This document shows, piece by piece, positions 1 through 8,928 of a stretch of 35,512 nt of DNA. The notes under the pieces were generated by a model. It was given only the letters and a program-made list of their open reading frames with translations, was not told the DNA's origin and searched no databases. Each line of letters begins with the position of its first letter. The stretch's first letter is position 1. This DNA comes from CAYNNP01 sp964398215. Its GTDB lineage: Bacteria > Planctomycetota > Planctomycetia > Pirellulales > Pirellulaceae. The stretch lies in the NCBI GenBank assembly GCA_964398215.1, contig CAYNNP010000040.1, positions 1 through 35,512 on the forward strand. The letters are read 5' to 3'. A program made the translations under genes and the position numbers.

Positions 1-85
1 CCCAGCTTCTCTGCGCAAGCCATCTTCTGCCCCGTTTTGCTCGGTTGCCGCGCGTCGCAGCGCAGTTACCGTGGCGATACAGCGT

Positions 86-170
86 GTGAATAAATCACTC
101 TCCCGCTGCGCAGGAGGGTAAACAAAACATCGCAATATCAAAACCTAACACGTCGGACTATTTTTGTCGG
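86..170 (+). repeat. Dispersed 85-bp intergenic repeat, copy 1
   Basis: This 85-base stretch matches 28203-28287 in the same orientation with four substitutions and no gaps by eye. Both copies lie beyond the 3' end of a minus-strand gene. Immediately after the repeat, GGACA (173-177) and TGTCC (182-186) form a short hairpin; the second copy also has a hairpin just after it, with a different stem. I infer a dispersed non-coding repeat family; no open frame spans it. Confidence 0.85.
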
Positions 171-211
171 ACGGACAGGAATGTCCATCATACGAAGGAA
201 TGTGTGGATGA

Positions 212-1354
212 TCATTTCAACTTGATGATTTTGACATCGTCGAACCAGATGGTGTCCTTCTCGTTAACTTGATTTTGTACGGCCAGTCCCACTACCATCC
301 TGCCTGCCCCAGGCGGAGTTGAAATCGTTATTTCCAAAGACTCCCACTGTTGATCATCGATCGCTTCGGGGGTTCGATTGGCCAAGGCAACTTTCCCCAC
401 ATAGGGTGTTCGCTGCTTCCAGTGCATCCACTTTCCTTCTGCCGTTTTCCAGCCAACGGTTAGCGAAGGTTCACCGTTTCCCTTTCGCCGCCCTTGAGTT
501 GAAATTGCGTACCTGGCGTCTGGCGAAACGGCGACTTCCTGCGATACAACCCCTTCAAGTACCTGACTCAACTTCAAAGAACGGGATCGCGCGTTGCCCA
601 ATTGAGCGTCCCATTGGACCACGCCATTCACAGGAGCCAGTTGGAACTTTTGAATGATCTCAGGCTGCCAATAACTCCAGCTTGATATCGATTCTTTGTT
701 TGAAAAGTCACCAGCAACGGCAAGGTTTGGTTTGTTTCGACTTTGGGCCAGCAGGGCTTCGTCTTGAAGTTTTGGTGGACGATCAAAATGGACACCTGCT
801 TTTCCTGAAGCAATTGCATTCGTGATTCCGGGCAGCCCTTGTTCCCAACGAGGCTGAACTGGCTTGCTCGGCCACGCTTTGAATTCACCTGGATCCGGCC
901 ACCAACTTCCCTATTCACCATACACCCAAACGTACTCGTCGGTATTTCGCAGTGCCCAGCGGACATTGTTTTGCAGCTGTTGCAACGCCTTTTGAGGCGG
1001 TAGCTGGAGACTGAAGCGATCCCCCTCGTCGCCGATATAGACGTTGGTATAGGTCGCAAACCCGGCTTGCACCTGTGCTCTGTACTTTTGTCGATTCTCG
1101 GGAGCCACGACATCCAGCGCTGCGCGTTTCATGGCGACGTAGGCAGCGTGAAATTCCGCCTCGGTACGGATTCGGGGTCACTGGCAACGTCAATGGCTGT
1201 CCGCTTCGGGAGGCATCTCGCTGGTACTGACCTGTGGTTGGCGAATCAGTGCCAGCCAGAATCAGCCGCTTTGGCATCGGTGTCTGCGCCAACACGGGGA
1301 CTGAAACCAGAGAACAGTAATCGCACTGAGGAGCCCAAAAAAAGAATTCTGCAT
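212..1354 (-). pseudogene. Decayed gene for a secreted planctomycete protein with a C-terminal carbohydrate-binding-like domain
   Basis: Reading from 1354, an ATG opens a signal-peptide-like N-terminus (MQNSFFGLLSAITVL). The frame must then shift near 1310 to continue as VSVPVLAQTPMPKRLILAG, and shift back near 1175 to reach EAEFHAAYVAMKRAALDVV, because the original frame has a TGA there. A TAG at 911-913 interrupts YVWVYGE and GSWWPDPGE in one frame, which otherwise runs open to the TGA-type end at 212. The last 140 residues are beta-rich and end IWFDDVKIIKL, as in jelly-roll carbohydrate-binding modules. Homologous planctomycete secreted proteins are, from memory, much longer, and the N-terminal part abuts the C-terminal half abruptly, so I also infer an internal deletion. 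The parent function is not known to me; glycoside-hydrolase-like is a guess. At least two frameshifts plus one nonsense codon make sequencing error alone unlikely. Confidence 0.8.
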
Positions 1355-1565
1355 AATGATGTTCGGTTGAATGACGCGCTGCGAGGCCAAGGAATCACCG
1401 GAATTCAGCCCATACCTGATCGTACCAAGCGAGATTTGAGGTCAAACAAGCGGATTTGAATTAGTCAGGATTTTCTAGGAATTCCGCGAAGCTATTCCTG
1501 CGAATGGGCTCTTCTGTCTCGTCGTAATCCAGACGGAAATCCGCGAAAACAAGAAGGTAGTCCCT

Positions 1566-4454
1566 ATGAATGCAAGTGCGAGTTTGATTTCAACCGCAGC
1601 GATTTGGTTATGTGCTGCCGCAGTGGTCAACGCCGACGAACTGCCTTTCCAGCACAAAGTCGAAGTGTACCGTGGAGCCGACGGGGACACGATGGCGTTC
1701 ACTGTGCGTCTGGAACAACCGTTCTTGGCAGAAGAGTTTGAGCAGAGTAGTTACCTGCGACTGCGCGGCACCTCCGACAACGCGTACTTGATCTACCCGC
1801 AAGAAACCATGTTTCGTCAAAAGCATGCAGAGTTCTACGGGCGACTAAAAGCAGGCGAAGCGGAAGTTAGCTTGACGCTGTCTTACGAAACGGTTTCAGA
1901 GAATCTTGATGGATCGCGACGCGTCGATACTCGGACGGGAACCATCAAAGTCCCCGTTCCTGCCAAGGAAACCGGACCAAAAAGCATCTTTCTCCAGTGG
2001 GCCAAACAACAGAATCAACATTTCGCGGAGCTGTTGAAGTATTACCCTGACGAAAGTTTCTATCACTACGTCTTGCTGCAATCTGCAAAACGCTACGGAA
2101 TTGATCGACCACGATCTTTGCCGACTCAAGACATCTCTCAACTGGACGTTGATCTCTTTCGCAGCTTTTCGGGCTCGCAAGCGATTCAAACGTCGCTGCA
2201 GTTCCGCACACTTAGCGGCGGCGGTTCGGTGAACGACCTGAATCAACATATCAGTTCTATCTCACCGCCAAGCATCCGGCATCATGATTACGAAGCCTTG
2301 CTGAAACAAAGCGCCGAAGCCGGCGCCAAGCCAACGCCGCATGCTATCGCCAAATTGATCCCGGACGATCAGTACATGATCGTATTCAATTCTGTTAGCG
2401 CTCTGGCCGACGCACTGGACCTGTCGTTTCTGTGGGGCGAGGGAGTCGCAAGGCTATTTTCAATCCGCGCCCAGGACCATCAACTGCGTGACAAATTACA
2501 AGAACAGTTGATCTTGCAGCGAAAGGACATCGAAACGATGGAATCCGAGGACGCTGTGGGAGCTTTTGCGATCACCGGTGGTGACCTTTTCATGCTGGAA
2601 GGAACCGACGTCAGCCTCGTGATTGAATTGAAAAAACCTGCCGCGTATGACAAATATTTCGCTAGCTGGCTGGCCGACGCCAAGAAGAAGTACCCTGAAC
2701 TAGCAACCAGGTCGTTCAATTATCGCGGGCACAAAATCGTCGCGCATTATACGGCCAATCGGATCATCAGCTCTTTTTCGGTTCGTCATCAGAAGCATCA
2801 GATTGTTTCCAATTCACATCGTGCAATCCGGCGGATTCTGGACGCTGCCCTGGGTGAAGCGGAGAATCTAGATGCGCAACTGGATTATCAATACTTAACG
2901 ACTTTGTTACCACCCAGCGATGATGCCAAGGATGGATACTTTTTCGCATCCAAGAATTTTTTGTTGCGGCAAGTAGCACCAGCAGAAAAAATCTCCGAGA
3001 AGCGGCGTCTGCAATGCTTTAACAATTTGGTGATGCTGAACAATGCGTCGCTGTTTTACCGCTTGGAATATGGCCGTTCACCAAAGAACCTCAGTGACTT
3101 GATCGATGGAAGATTCATCGACATGACAAATACGGTGTGCCCACACGGCGGAGCCTACGCATTTGACTCGGATCATGATTCATGCACGTGCTCGATGCAC
3201 AACCGTCTTCGGTATCTGACACCGAATCAAGAACTGAATGTACTGAAGGTATCGCGGCAAGAAAAACAGCAGTACGCGCAGTACAAAACAAGATACAACG
3301 CTTCTTGGCAGCAGGTGTTCAACCCGATTGCCGTGCGGATAAGTACTTCGCCGCGCGTCAAGATCGAGACATGTGTGCTACCGCAGCTAAATGGTAGCGG
3401 TGTTAGTGGATTCAAATCGATGTTCCAGCAGCAATCCCGGCCGATCAATGTCGCCAAGATCGCTCCTTCGGCCGTAGCGTCAAGCATCATGACGGTAGGA
3501 AAGGAACGTGCCGCCGATTTCTTGCAATTGATTCCAGGTGTGGATGCGGCGCTGCAAACCGATCCGACATTAACAGACCTTGAATGGCTGGGAGAACAGG
3601 TGGGATTCCATTTTTGTGATGGCGAAACCGCTTTGCAAATCGACCCTGCGTTTCTTGGTGCACAAGTTCCAGTGCTGGGGCAAATGACTACTTCTCAGCA
3701 GTTGCTTGCCAGTGGACTGGTGATGGCGACGGGCATGCCCGTGTACGCAACGATCGATGTCGATAATCCAGAGAAAGCGAAGCGATTGCTTGAATTGTTA
3801 TCAAAAGAAATCTTCCTCCAGGGTGGCTCAGCGGGCATGGTACCGACTCAGCTTGATGGCTACCGACTGCCTGACTACAAAGGCCAGGCGATCTACGTTT
3901 TCAGTATCCAATTGCATGCTGCAAAAATCCGTTTGCATGTTTCGTTGGTCGACGGGCAATTGGTTGCTGCCACCAAACCCAATACGCTGCACGAAGTGAT
4001 CGACGCGAGCAAGAAGGATGCGCCAGACGCGTCAGTACCAGGCCACATGATGGTCCGATTCAACCGCCGTGCTTTGGACGCAATGTATGACGAAGTCCAG
4101 ATGTATTGGGCAGAGAAGTCACGGCTTGCCTGTCATCGCAATACGATCCTGATTTACAACTTGCACAAGCTGTATGGAATCGCTCCGAAGGAAGTTCCAG
4201 ATTTGGCGAAAGTCAAGTATGGCATTCGTCCGTATTGCCCAGACCACGGCATGTACTCGATGGACAAGAACTCGGATCGCTGTACTTGCAGCGTCCATGG
4301 AAACCGAGAGTTTTCACGTCAAAAGCCAAGGATTGATCGCAAGTCATCGTTTTCGCAGTTCATCGAAAACTTGGACGAAGTCAAAGTCGTGATGCAATTC
4401 AACAAATCAGCGATGTTCGTGACTGCAGAAGTCGTCAGATCGAACGAAGACTAG
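1566..4454 (+). CDS. Large secreted protein with duplicated prepilin-like cysteine module
   Basis: A 962-residue protein beginning with a signal peptide (cleavage likely after VVNA, residue ~23); AAGAAGG about nine bases before the ATG is a plausible ribosome site. I do not recognise a named family for the whole. Two segments resemble each other. Around residues 480-550 an RLQC..N..ML...... YGRSP stretch leads to CPHGGAYAFDSDHDSCTCSMH (Cys525 onward). Around 855-920 an RLAC.RN..L.....YGIAP stretch leads to CPDHGMYSMD....DRCTCS.H (Cys891 onward). The pattern CP-x-x-G-x-Y-x-x-D...D-x-CTCS-x-H recalls the C-terminal cysteine motif of PVC prepilin-like proteins, here without an N-terminal prepilin helix. 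The rest is soluble alpha/beta. It stands alone, with a stem-loop just after its stop. Export is well supported; function is unknown. Metal or disulfide stabilisation of the CTCS motif is an inference. Confidence 0.85.
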   Translation: MNASASLISTAAIWLCAAAVVNADELPFQHKVEVYRGADGDTMAFTVRLEQPFLAEEFEQSSYLRLRGTSDNAYLIYPQETMFRQKHAEFYGRLKAGEAEVSLTLSYETVSENLDGSRRVDTRTGTIKVPVPAKETGPKSIFLQWAKQQNQHFAELLKYYPDESFYHYVLLQSAKRYGIDRPRSLPTQDISQLDVDLFRSFSGSQAIQTSLQFRTLSGGGSVNDLNQHISSISPPSIRHHDYEALLKQSAEAGAKPTPHAIAKLIPDDQYMIVFNSVSALADALDLSFLWGEGVARLFSIRAQDHQLRDKLQEQLILQRKDIETMESEDAVGAFAITGGDLFMLEGTDVSLVIELKKPAAYDKYFASWLADAKKKYPELATRSFNYRGHKIVAHYTANRIISSFSVRHQKHQIVSNSHRAIRRILDAALGEAENLDAQLDYQYLTTLLPPSDDAKDGYFFASKNFLLRQVAPAEKISEKRRLQCFNNLVMLNNASLFYRLEYGRSPKNLSDLIDGRFIDMTNTVCPHGGAYAFDSDHDSCTCSMHNRLRYLTPNQELNVLKVSRQEKQQYAQYKTRYNASWQQVFNPIAVRISTSPRVKIETCVLPQLNGSGVSGFKSMFQQQSRPINVAKIAPSAVASSIMTVGKERAADFLQLIPGVDAALQTDPTLTDLEWLGEQVGFHFCDGETALQIDPAFLGAQVPVLGQMTTSQQLLASGLVMATGMPVYATIDVDNPEKAKRLLELLSKEIFLQGGSAGMVPTQLDGYRLPDYKGQAIYVFSIQLHAAKIRLHVSLVDGQLVAATKPNTLHEVIDASKKDAPDASVPGHMMVRFNRRALDAMYDEVQMYWAEKSRLACHRNTILIYNLHKLYGIAPKEVPDLAKVKYGIRPYCPDHGMYSMDKNSDRCTCSVHGNREFSRQKPRIDRKSSFSQFIENLDEVKVVMQFNKSAMFVTAEVVRSNED

Positions 4455-4459
4455 CGTGT

Positions 4460-4476
4460 CCCCAAGTTGTTTGGGG
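4460..4476 (+). other. Stem-loop just after the 962-residue gene
   Basis: CCCCAA (4460-4465), loop GTTGT, TTGGGG (4471-4476) is a perfect 6-bp stem five bases after the stop codon. There is no T-run after it, so it may be a 3'-end-protecting hairpin or a weak terminator rather than a classical Rho-independent one. Confidence 0.35.
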
Positions 4477-4562
4477 TAAAACTGTTCGGCCCGGCATTTG
4501 TCGAGCCACGCGGTCAATCGAGTTATTCGCATAGCGATTTGTTTCGCGTTGTGGGGTGCTTC

Positions 4563-4726
4563 ACGCCGAAGGCGTTTGACAACAAATCCCGGGGTCGCGC
4601 AGCGCACCCAACGGGGTCGAACAGGCTGCTTTGTTGAACCGCGTTGCGGTTCTCGTGTGGTCGGTATCGCTATCCCCGGGGTGCGCTGCGCGACCCCGCG
4701 CTATGTTGTTGAACAGCTTCGCTGTT
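4563..4726. repeat. Composite hairpin-rich intergenic repeat
   Basis: The gene-free stretch 4455-4852 is dominated by short hairpins with three-base loops: ACGCC-GAA-GGCGT (4563-4575), GAACCGC-GTT-GCGGTTC (4636-4652) and AACAGC-TTC-GCTGTT (4712-4726). The last two sit in direct repeats offset by 75 bases that both begin TTGTTGAAC (4631 and 4706), and their stems differ by a compensated pair. A 19-base sequence GGGGTCGCGCAGCGCACCC (4591-4609) recurs inverted at 4679-4697. A 96-residue open frame crosses it but looks incidental. Same-style hairpins occur at 30614-30624 and 35312-35324, suggesting a genome-wide family. Confidence 0.7.
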
Positions 4727-4852
4727 TCGTGGTTGGAGACCACGTCGCGGACACGGTGGATAAATATATGAGAAATCGCGCGCCCTGATTGATTGCGAAT
4801 CCTGCCAGTAGTTATACCTCGCAGGATTCCCACCTACAAAACCAGCCAGCAC

Positions 4853-6154
4853 ATGCTTTTTCCGTACGGGACAGACGCACCGCTCTATCATTACCCAATC
4901 GCCACCGTCTCTAGCATTGTCCTCAACGTGGCCTTATTCATTGTGACGGGAATGGGTGCTTACGAACCAACTTACAGTTGGTTGATTCTAGACTTTGAAA
5001 TCATCAACCCTGTCCAGTGGATCACCGCGGCATTCATGCACGCGTCCTGGGTGCACTTGGTTGGCAACATGATTTTCCTATGGTGCTTCGGCTTGGTTAC
5101 CGAAGGGAAACTCGGAACACCAAAGTTCATCGCGTTGTATTTGGGCATGGCACTCTTTAGCAACGCGCTCGTTCAAGTTCCATTGTTCCTGATGGGTCAC
5201 CCAGGTGGCGCGCTGGGAGCGTCCGGTGTCATTTCCGCATTGATGGTTGTCGCGTTTTTCTGGGCTCCTGACAACGAGATGAACTGCATTTTCGCATGGT
5301 CGTTTTGGTACATCAAACCGGTCGACATTCCGATCATTGGTTTCGTCGGTTTCTATTTTGCATTGCAAGTCCTGCCGCTAGTGTTCACTGGAATTGTTGT
5401 TTCGACGCCGCTATTGCACTTGATCGGAATGGCAGCAGGAATTCCATTCGCGTACATCATGTTGAAACGCAACTGGGTTGACTGTGAGGGCTGGGATCTG
5501 TTCTCCCGCTACGGCAAAGGGAAAAAGGGCTTCAATCTTTGGGATATTTTCAGCCAGCGACGTAATGAGCTTCGGCAAGAGGCCAGCATTCTGCGAGAAG
5601 CACGTGGCGGCAGTGGACGCGAGGCATTGGAGCAGATCATGCAAAACCCCAACGCTTTCAACGCAAACGTATCGGCACCGCCAACGGCGACAGCAGCAGC
5701 TCCTCGGGCAGTTCCAACTCCACTCCCGCCCGCCGAAATCGATTTTCGCTTTGAAGACGAGTTTGATCAATTCGAGATGGACGAAGTCACGTTCAGCCAG
5801 TCTTTCTGTACAGCGGTCGACGTTGGCAACACGCAAACAGCAAGTGCCATGTTTGATCAAATTAGCCAACCCGATGCCCAGCAACTTCCCCATGACGTCC
5901 TGGTCAAATACATCACGCTTTTGAATGACGAAAAGAAGTTCACTAAGTGCCTGGGACCACTTGCCGTGCTCGCTTCGCGCGGCGGCACGGCTGGACAAAT
6001 GGCCCGGTTGCGAATCGCAAAGATCCAGTTTCTGGTACAAAACCAACCTGCCGCCGCAATACGAACGCTGGAACTTCTGCCTCCCAACTGCTCGCCGAAA
6101 GTCGCCACCAAAAAGCAACAGCTTTTAAATGCAATCCAAGACGCCAACGGATAG
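4853..6154 (+). CDS. Rhomboid-family intramembrane serine protease with TPR-like C-terminal tail
   Basis: Rhomboids cleave transmembrane helices of client proteins inside the membrane with a Ser/His dyad. The protein has about six hydrophobic segments in its first 220 residues. HASWVHLVGNMIFLWCFG holds the conserved H..GN element, GALGASGVISAL carries the catalytic serine (Ser124) and LLHLIGMAAGIPFAY the catalytic histidine (His189). The frame is open from an ATG at 4793, but the start at 4853 (MLFPYGTDAP) matches how planctomycete rhomboids begin and removes 20 residues that would lie in the preceding repeat region; no clear ribosome site decides it. After the membrane part comes a charged linker, a P/A-rich stretch and about 120 helical residues resembling TPR repeats, probably cytoplasmic. 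It stands alone, 392 bases before the next gene. The substrate is unknown. Confidence 0.9.
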   Translation: MLFPYGTDAPLYHYPIATVSSIVLNVALFIVTGMGAYEPTYSWLILDFEIINPVQWITAAFMHASWVHLVGNMIFLWCFGLVTEGKLGTPKFIALYLGMALFSNALVQVPLFLMGHPGGALGASGVISALMVVAFFWAPDNEMNCIFAWSFWYIKPVDIPIIGFVGFYFALQVLPLVFTGIVVSTPLLHLIGMAAGIPFAYIMLKRNWVDCEGWDLFSRYGKGKKGFNLWDIFSQRRNELRQEASILREARGGSGREALEQIMQNPNAFNANVSAPPTATAAAPRAVPTPLPPAEIDFRFEDEFDQFEMDEVTFSQSFCTAVDVGNTQTASAMFDQISQPDAQQLPHDVLVKYITLLNDEKKFTKCLGPLAVLASRGGTAGQMARLRIAKIQFLVQNQPAAAIRTLELLPPNCSPKVATKKQQLLNAIQDANG

Positions 6155-6459
6155 TCTTGCGGCGACACTCTGCATCGCAGGTCGATCCGAGACTCAAGAC
6201 TTCAAATCATCCTTGATAAACTTCACCGTGAATGTTGGTGAGCCTGTGTTCCAGAGCGTTGATAAAACAGGGAAAACATCGCTTACATGGCGTTCGTTCG
6301 GTTATGGCCCTGGTCGTTTTATGAGGAATCGTAGGGTTTTGCGGGTTCCTGATCGTCCAAGTCCTATCAAAAGTGACTCGAGATCGGGTCCAGCCTGCTA
6401 TCTAGTTGCGTTCGATTCTGCCTTGTGCAGCCCACAATTTCGCCGAGTTGCCCATTGTG

Positions 6460-6504
6460 AATCCGCAACACGGATTAGAATACCGAATTCAAACACATAT
6501 TCGG
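6460..6504 (+). promoter_or_regulatory. Two consecutive stem-loops ahead of the operon
   Basis: The gene-free stretch 6155-6546 holds little except two perfect 6-bp hairpins shortly before the operon's first start. These are AATCCG-CAACA-CGGATT (6460-6476) and CCGAAT, ten-base loop, ATTCGG (6483-6504). A TTGTGA/TAGAAT pair at 6455-6481 with a 15-base spacer is a poor promoter candidate. They could be operator dyads or leader hairpins; no T-tract follows, so a terminator is unlikely. Confidence 0.3.
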
Positions 6505-6546
6505 GATTAGCTAGTGCGTCTTGCCACCAACGATTGTTCGCCAGCC

Positions 6547-8928
6547 ATGGACGCCAGATTCTGGGCCAGTGGTTGGAGACTTCTGACTTTTCTGTTGTGT
6601 TCACTTGGGTTTGCTGCACTCGCCGGTGCACAAGATTCCAAAACGATGGATCGCCCTCCCGTGATCAGCGAAGACGGTGGGGCGATCCCGGTTCGGGTCA
6701 TCGATGGCCGATTGGTTGCGTCGTGTGACATTTCCGGACCAGCCCTACGTGTACCCGTGAACTTGTGGTTGGATTTTGACGGTGCGTACGGTTTGCAGCT
6801 TCACAACCGGGCGGCGGCTCCTCTGCCAGCGGAATCAAGATCTGGAAAACCAATTCCTTTGACCCTCCACTTTCCGGACTTCAACATGGAAGTCGCCCGC
6901 CGTGAGTTGGGTCCCGAAGAAGCGTTTGAGGAATTCACAAAATACCATTCCAAAGAGATTGGTGAAAACGCGTTGACCGGAGCGATTGGCTCTCACATTC
7001 TAAAACACTTTGACGTCGTTTTTGATTTGCCGCGCGGACAAGTCAACCTTGCTCCAGCTGGCCAGTTGGCGAGTCACGAGCCTGACCCAGGTGAAACACT
7101 TGTTCCCCTGACGCTGCAGAATGATCTCGTTTGGTTGCCGGTTGAACTGCAAGGCCCAAAGGAACCAATGCAGCGTTCGCTTGCGATTGGATCATCACGT
7201 TACGACACGGTGCTCGATCGTCGACTTTGCAATTCGCTGCAACGTCCCGCTGGAAACGTTGGCCCCCTGCGATGTTCGGAAATTGATTTTTCCAAGTACG
7301 TTGCTTTTCGACCCGAGGCTGTTGTTCAAGTTCACTCGGGCGGCGTCGCTGGCGTGATGGGCATCAATCTGTTGGAAAAATTCCGCATTCATATCGATCG
7401 TCAATCCTTGGTCGCGACCGTTCGCAGCGCTGGTTCGCCACAGTTTCCTCAGCAGGATCTGGAGTGGTTCCAGGCGATGGTTGCCGAGGACCGTGATTTG
7501 GTGTTGAACTGGTTGGGTTCGTATTCAGAAACAAGACTCGGACGGGAAGCTGCCGAATTCTTGCTGAGTTTGATGTTGGACGAGGGAGCGGAAGAGTCGG
7601 AGATTGGTACAGCGATTCGCTGGGTCAATGATACGATGCCAGCGGATTTGCGTGCGACTCGAATGTACGACTTGATGGAAGAATTGGTCAACGAAGGCGA
7701 AACGAATTTGGGAGTGGTTGCCGGTGAATTGGGCGTGGAGAGCGCACGAAAAGACCGCTATCCCAAAGCTGCCTATCAGTTACACGGTCGGCTGGGCGAA
7801 TTGTTGTTGCCCAGTGACAAACGAGAGGCTTGGAGACATCTGCTGTCGGCTGCGTTTGGACTACCCGATGACGGCATGATCAACTTGAACCTCGCACGTG
7901 TCTACGAAGCGAACGGTAAAAAACAACGAGCGTTCAGCCGCTATATCCAGGCTTTGGTCAAGGAAGAAAGTAGCGAACTGGCCATGGAAGCTTTGATGCG
8001 AATGGACGGTGAATTGCCTGCGGAAGACCGTATGACGATCGAGATGATTGACCGCATGATCAGCGGTCGCGTGCGAAACTACTCGGCTCCGAAGCAATTC
8101 GAGTTTGATCCCGATCAGAGGACCAACCGGACGGCTTTGGTGGAGTTCTTTACCAATGCATACGTTGGCAATGAACAACGCGGTGGCGCGATTGGCGGCG
8201 CGATGGGAAACCAAGGCGTTATCAGCCACTTTAAAAATACCGAGTGCATTTCGCTGTCGTACCACGTTGGGGCTCCGCGATCCGAACCTTTGGTGACGCC
8301 GCTTGCGCATTTCATGGCGACTTGGCTGGGAGTCACCAGCCCTGCTGTTCAAGTGGTTGATGGTGTCACAAATGCTCCGGGAGCCGGGAAGCATCGCGAG
8401 GCAGAAAAGATTTATCAATTAACGCGCGACGCGGTCGTAGCACGTCTCAAGAAAACGACTCCGATCACGATTTCCGGCCAAGCGAAATTGACTGGAAAAT
8501 CTTTGCAGGGAAGTATATCCATTCAAGGCCCGAGTCTTGATTCGGCTGAGGATAGAGACCTTCCGCCGTTGACGGTACAAACGGTCGTCGCCGAACGTGG
8601 TGTTGTTTTTCACGGCTCCAGTGGTGTCGTGATTCACCGAATGCTTGCCCGCGGTCTGGCCACCGATGGATCGATGAGCGGCGTTGCATTCTTGCCCGAC
8701 GATGATGGCAAAATGGAATTCGAATTCCAACGCGACTTGCTGGATTTGGAGTCAGAGAATGCAACTTTCATTGATCGGCTGGAGGCTGGGCAAACCAAGG
8801 GCGGCTCCCGAATGGGATTGAGAATCGAACCGACGAGTGTGGAAGTGATCGTGCTTGTTCGAAATGCCGTGTCGGGCGAAGTGTATCAAGCTTATCAATG
8901 CGAGATCGACAGGGAGGCTGTCCAGTGA
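6547..8928 (+). CDS. Secreted protein with two degenerate retropepsin-like lobes and a helical-repeat domain
   Basis: First gene of the operon, 793 residues from the ATG at 6547. That start gives a clean signal peptide (MDARFWASGWRLLTFLLCSL..., cleavage near AGA|QD); an upstream in-frame start would add 11 residues. Residues ~55-170 and ~190-295 each look like an aspartyl-protease-like lobe. The hallmark second element is present twice: IGSHILKHFDVVFDL (about 148-162) and MGINLLEKFRIHID (about 270-285). The catalytic D-T/S-G is not intact: lobe 1 has LDFDGAY (75-81) and lobe 2 has IGSSRYD. It is therefore more likely a binding fold than an active protease. The middle (~330-500) is helical and TPR-like; the C-terminal 300 residues are beta-rich and unrecognised. 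It overlaps the next gene by four bases (GTGA). Confidence 0.75.
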   Translation: MDARFWASGWRLLTFLLCSLGFAALAGAQDSKTMDRPPVISEDGGAIPVRVIDGRLVASCDISGPALRVPVNLWLDFDGAYGLQLHNRAAAPLPAESRSGKPIPLTLHFPDFNMEVARRELGPEEAFEEFTKYHSKEIGENALTGAIGSHILKHFDVVFDLPRGQVNLAPAGQLASHEPDPGETLVPLTLQNDLVWLPVELQGPKEPMQRSLAIGSSRYDTVLDRRLCNSLQRPAGNVGPLRCSEIDFSKYVAFRPEAVVQVHSGGVAGVMGINLLEKFRIHIDRQSLVATVRSAGSPQFPQQDLEWFQAMVAEDRDLVLNWLGSYSETRLGREAAEFLLSLMLDEGAEESEIGTAIRWVNDTMPADLRATRMYDLMEELVNEGETNLGVVAGELGVESARKDRYPKAAYQLHGRLGELLLPSDKREAWRHLLSAAFGLPDDGMINLNLARVYEANGKKQRAFSRYIQALVKEESSELAMEALMRMDGELPAEDRMTIEMIDRMISGRVRNYSAPKQFEFDPDQRTNRTALVEFFTNAYVGNEQRGGAIGGAMGNQGVISHFKNTECISLSYHVGAPRSEPLVTPLAHFMATWLGVTSPAVQVVDGVTNAPGAGKHREAEKIYQLTRDAVVARLKKTTPITISGQAKLTGKSLQGSISIQGPSLDSAEDRDLPPLTVQTVVAERGVVFHGSSGVVIHRMLARGLATDGSMSGVAFLPDDDGKMEFEFQRDLLDLESENATFIDRLEAGQTKGGSRMGLRIEPTSVEVIVLVRNAVSGEVYQAYQCEIDREAVQ

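Noticed and set aside
4498..4788. 96-residue plus-strand open frame in the hairpin-rich gap
   Set aside because: Its sequence is simply the translation of the repeats and hairpins (NPGVAQRTQRG-type); low-information, arginine-rich, with no ribosome site.
5411..6118. 235-residue minus-strand open frame
   Set aside because: Antisense to the rhomboid gene's C-terminal region; composition and motifs fit only the plus strand.
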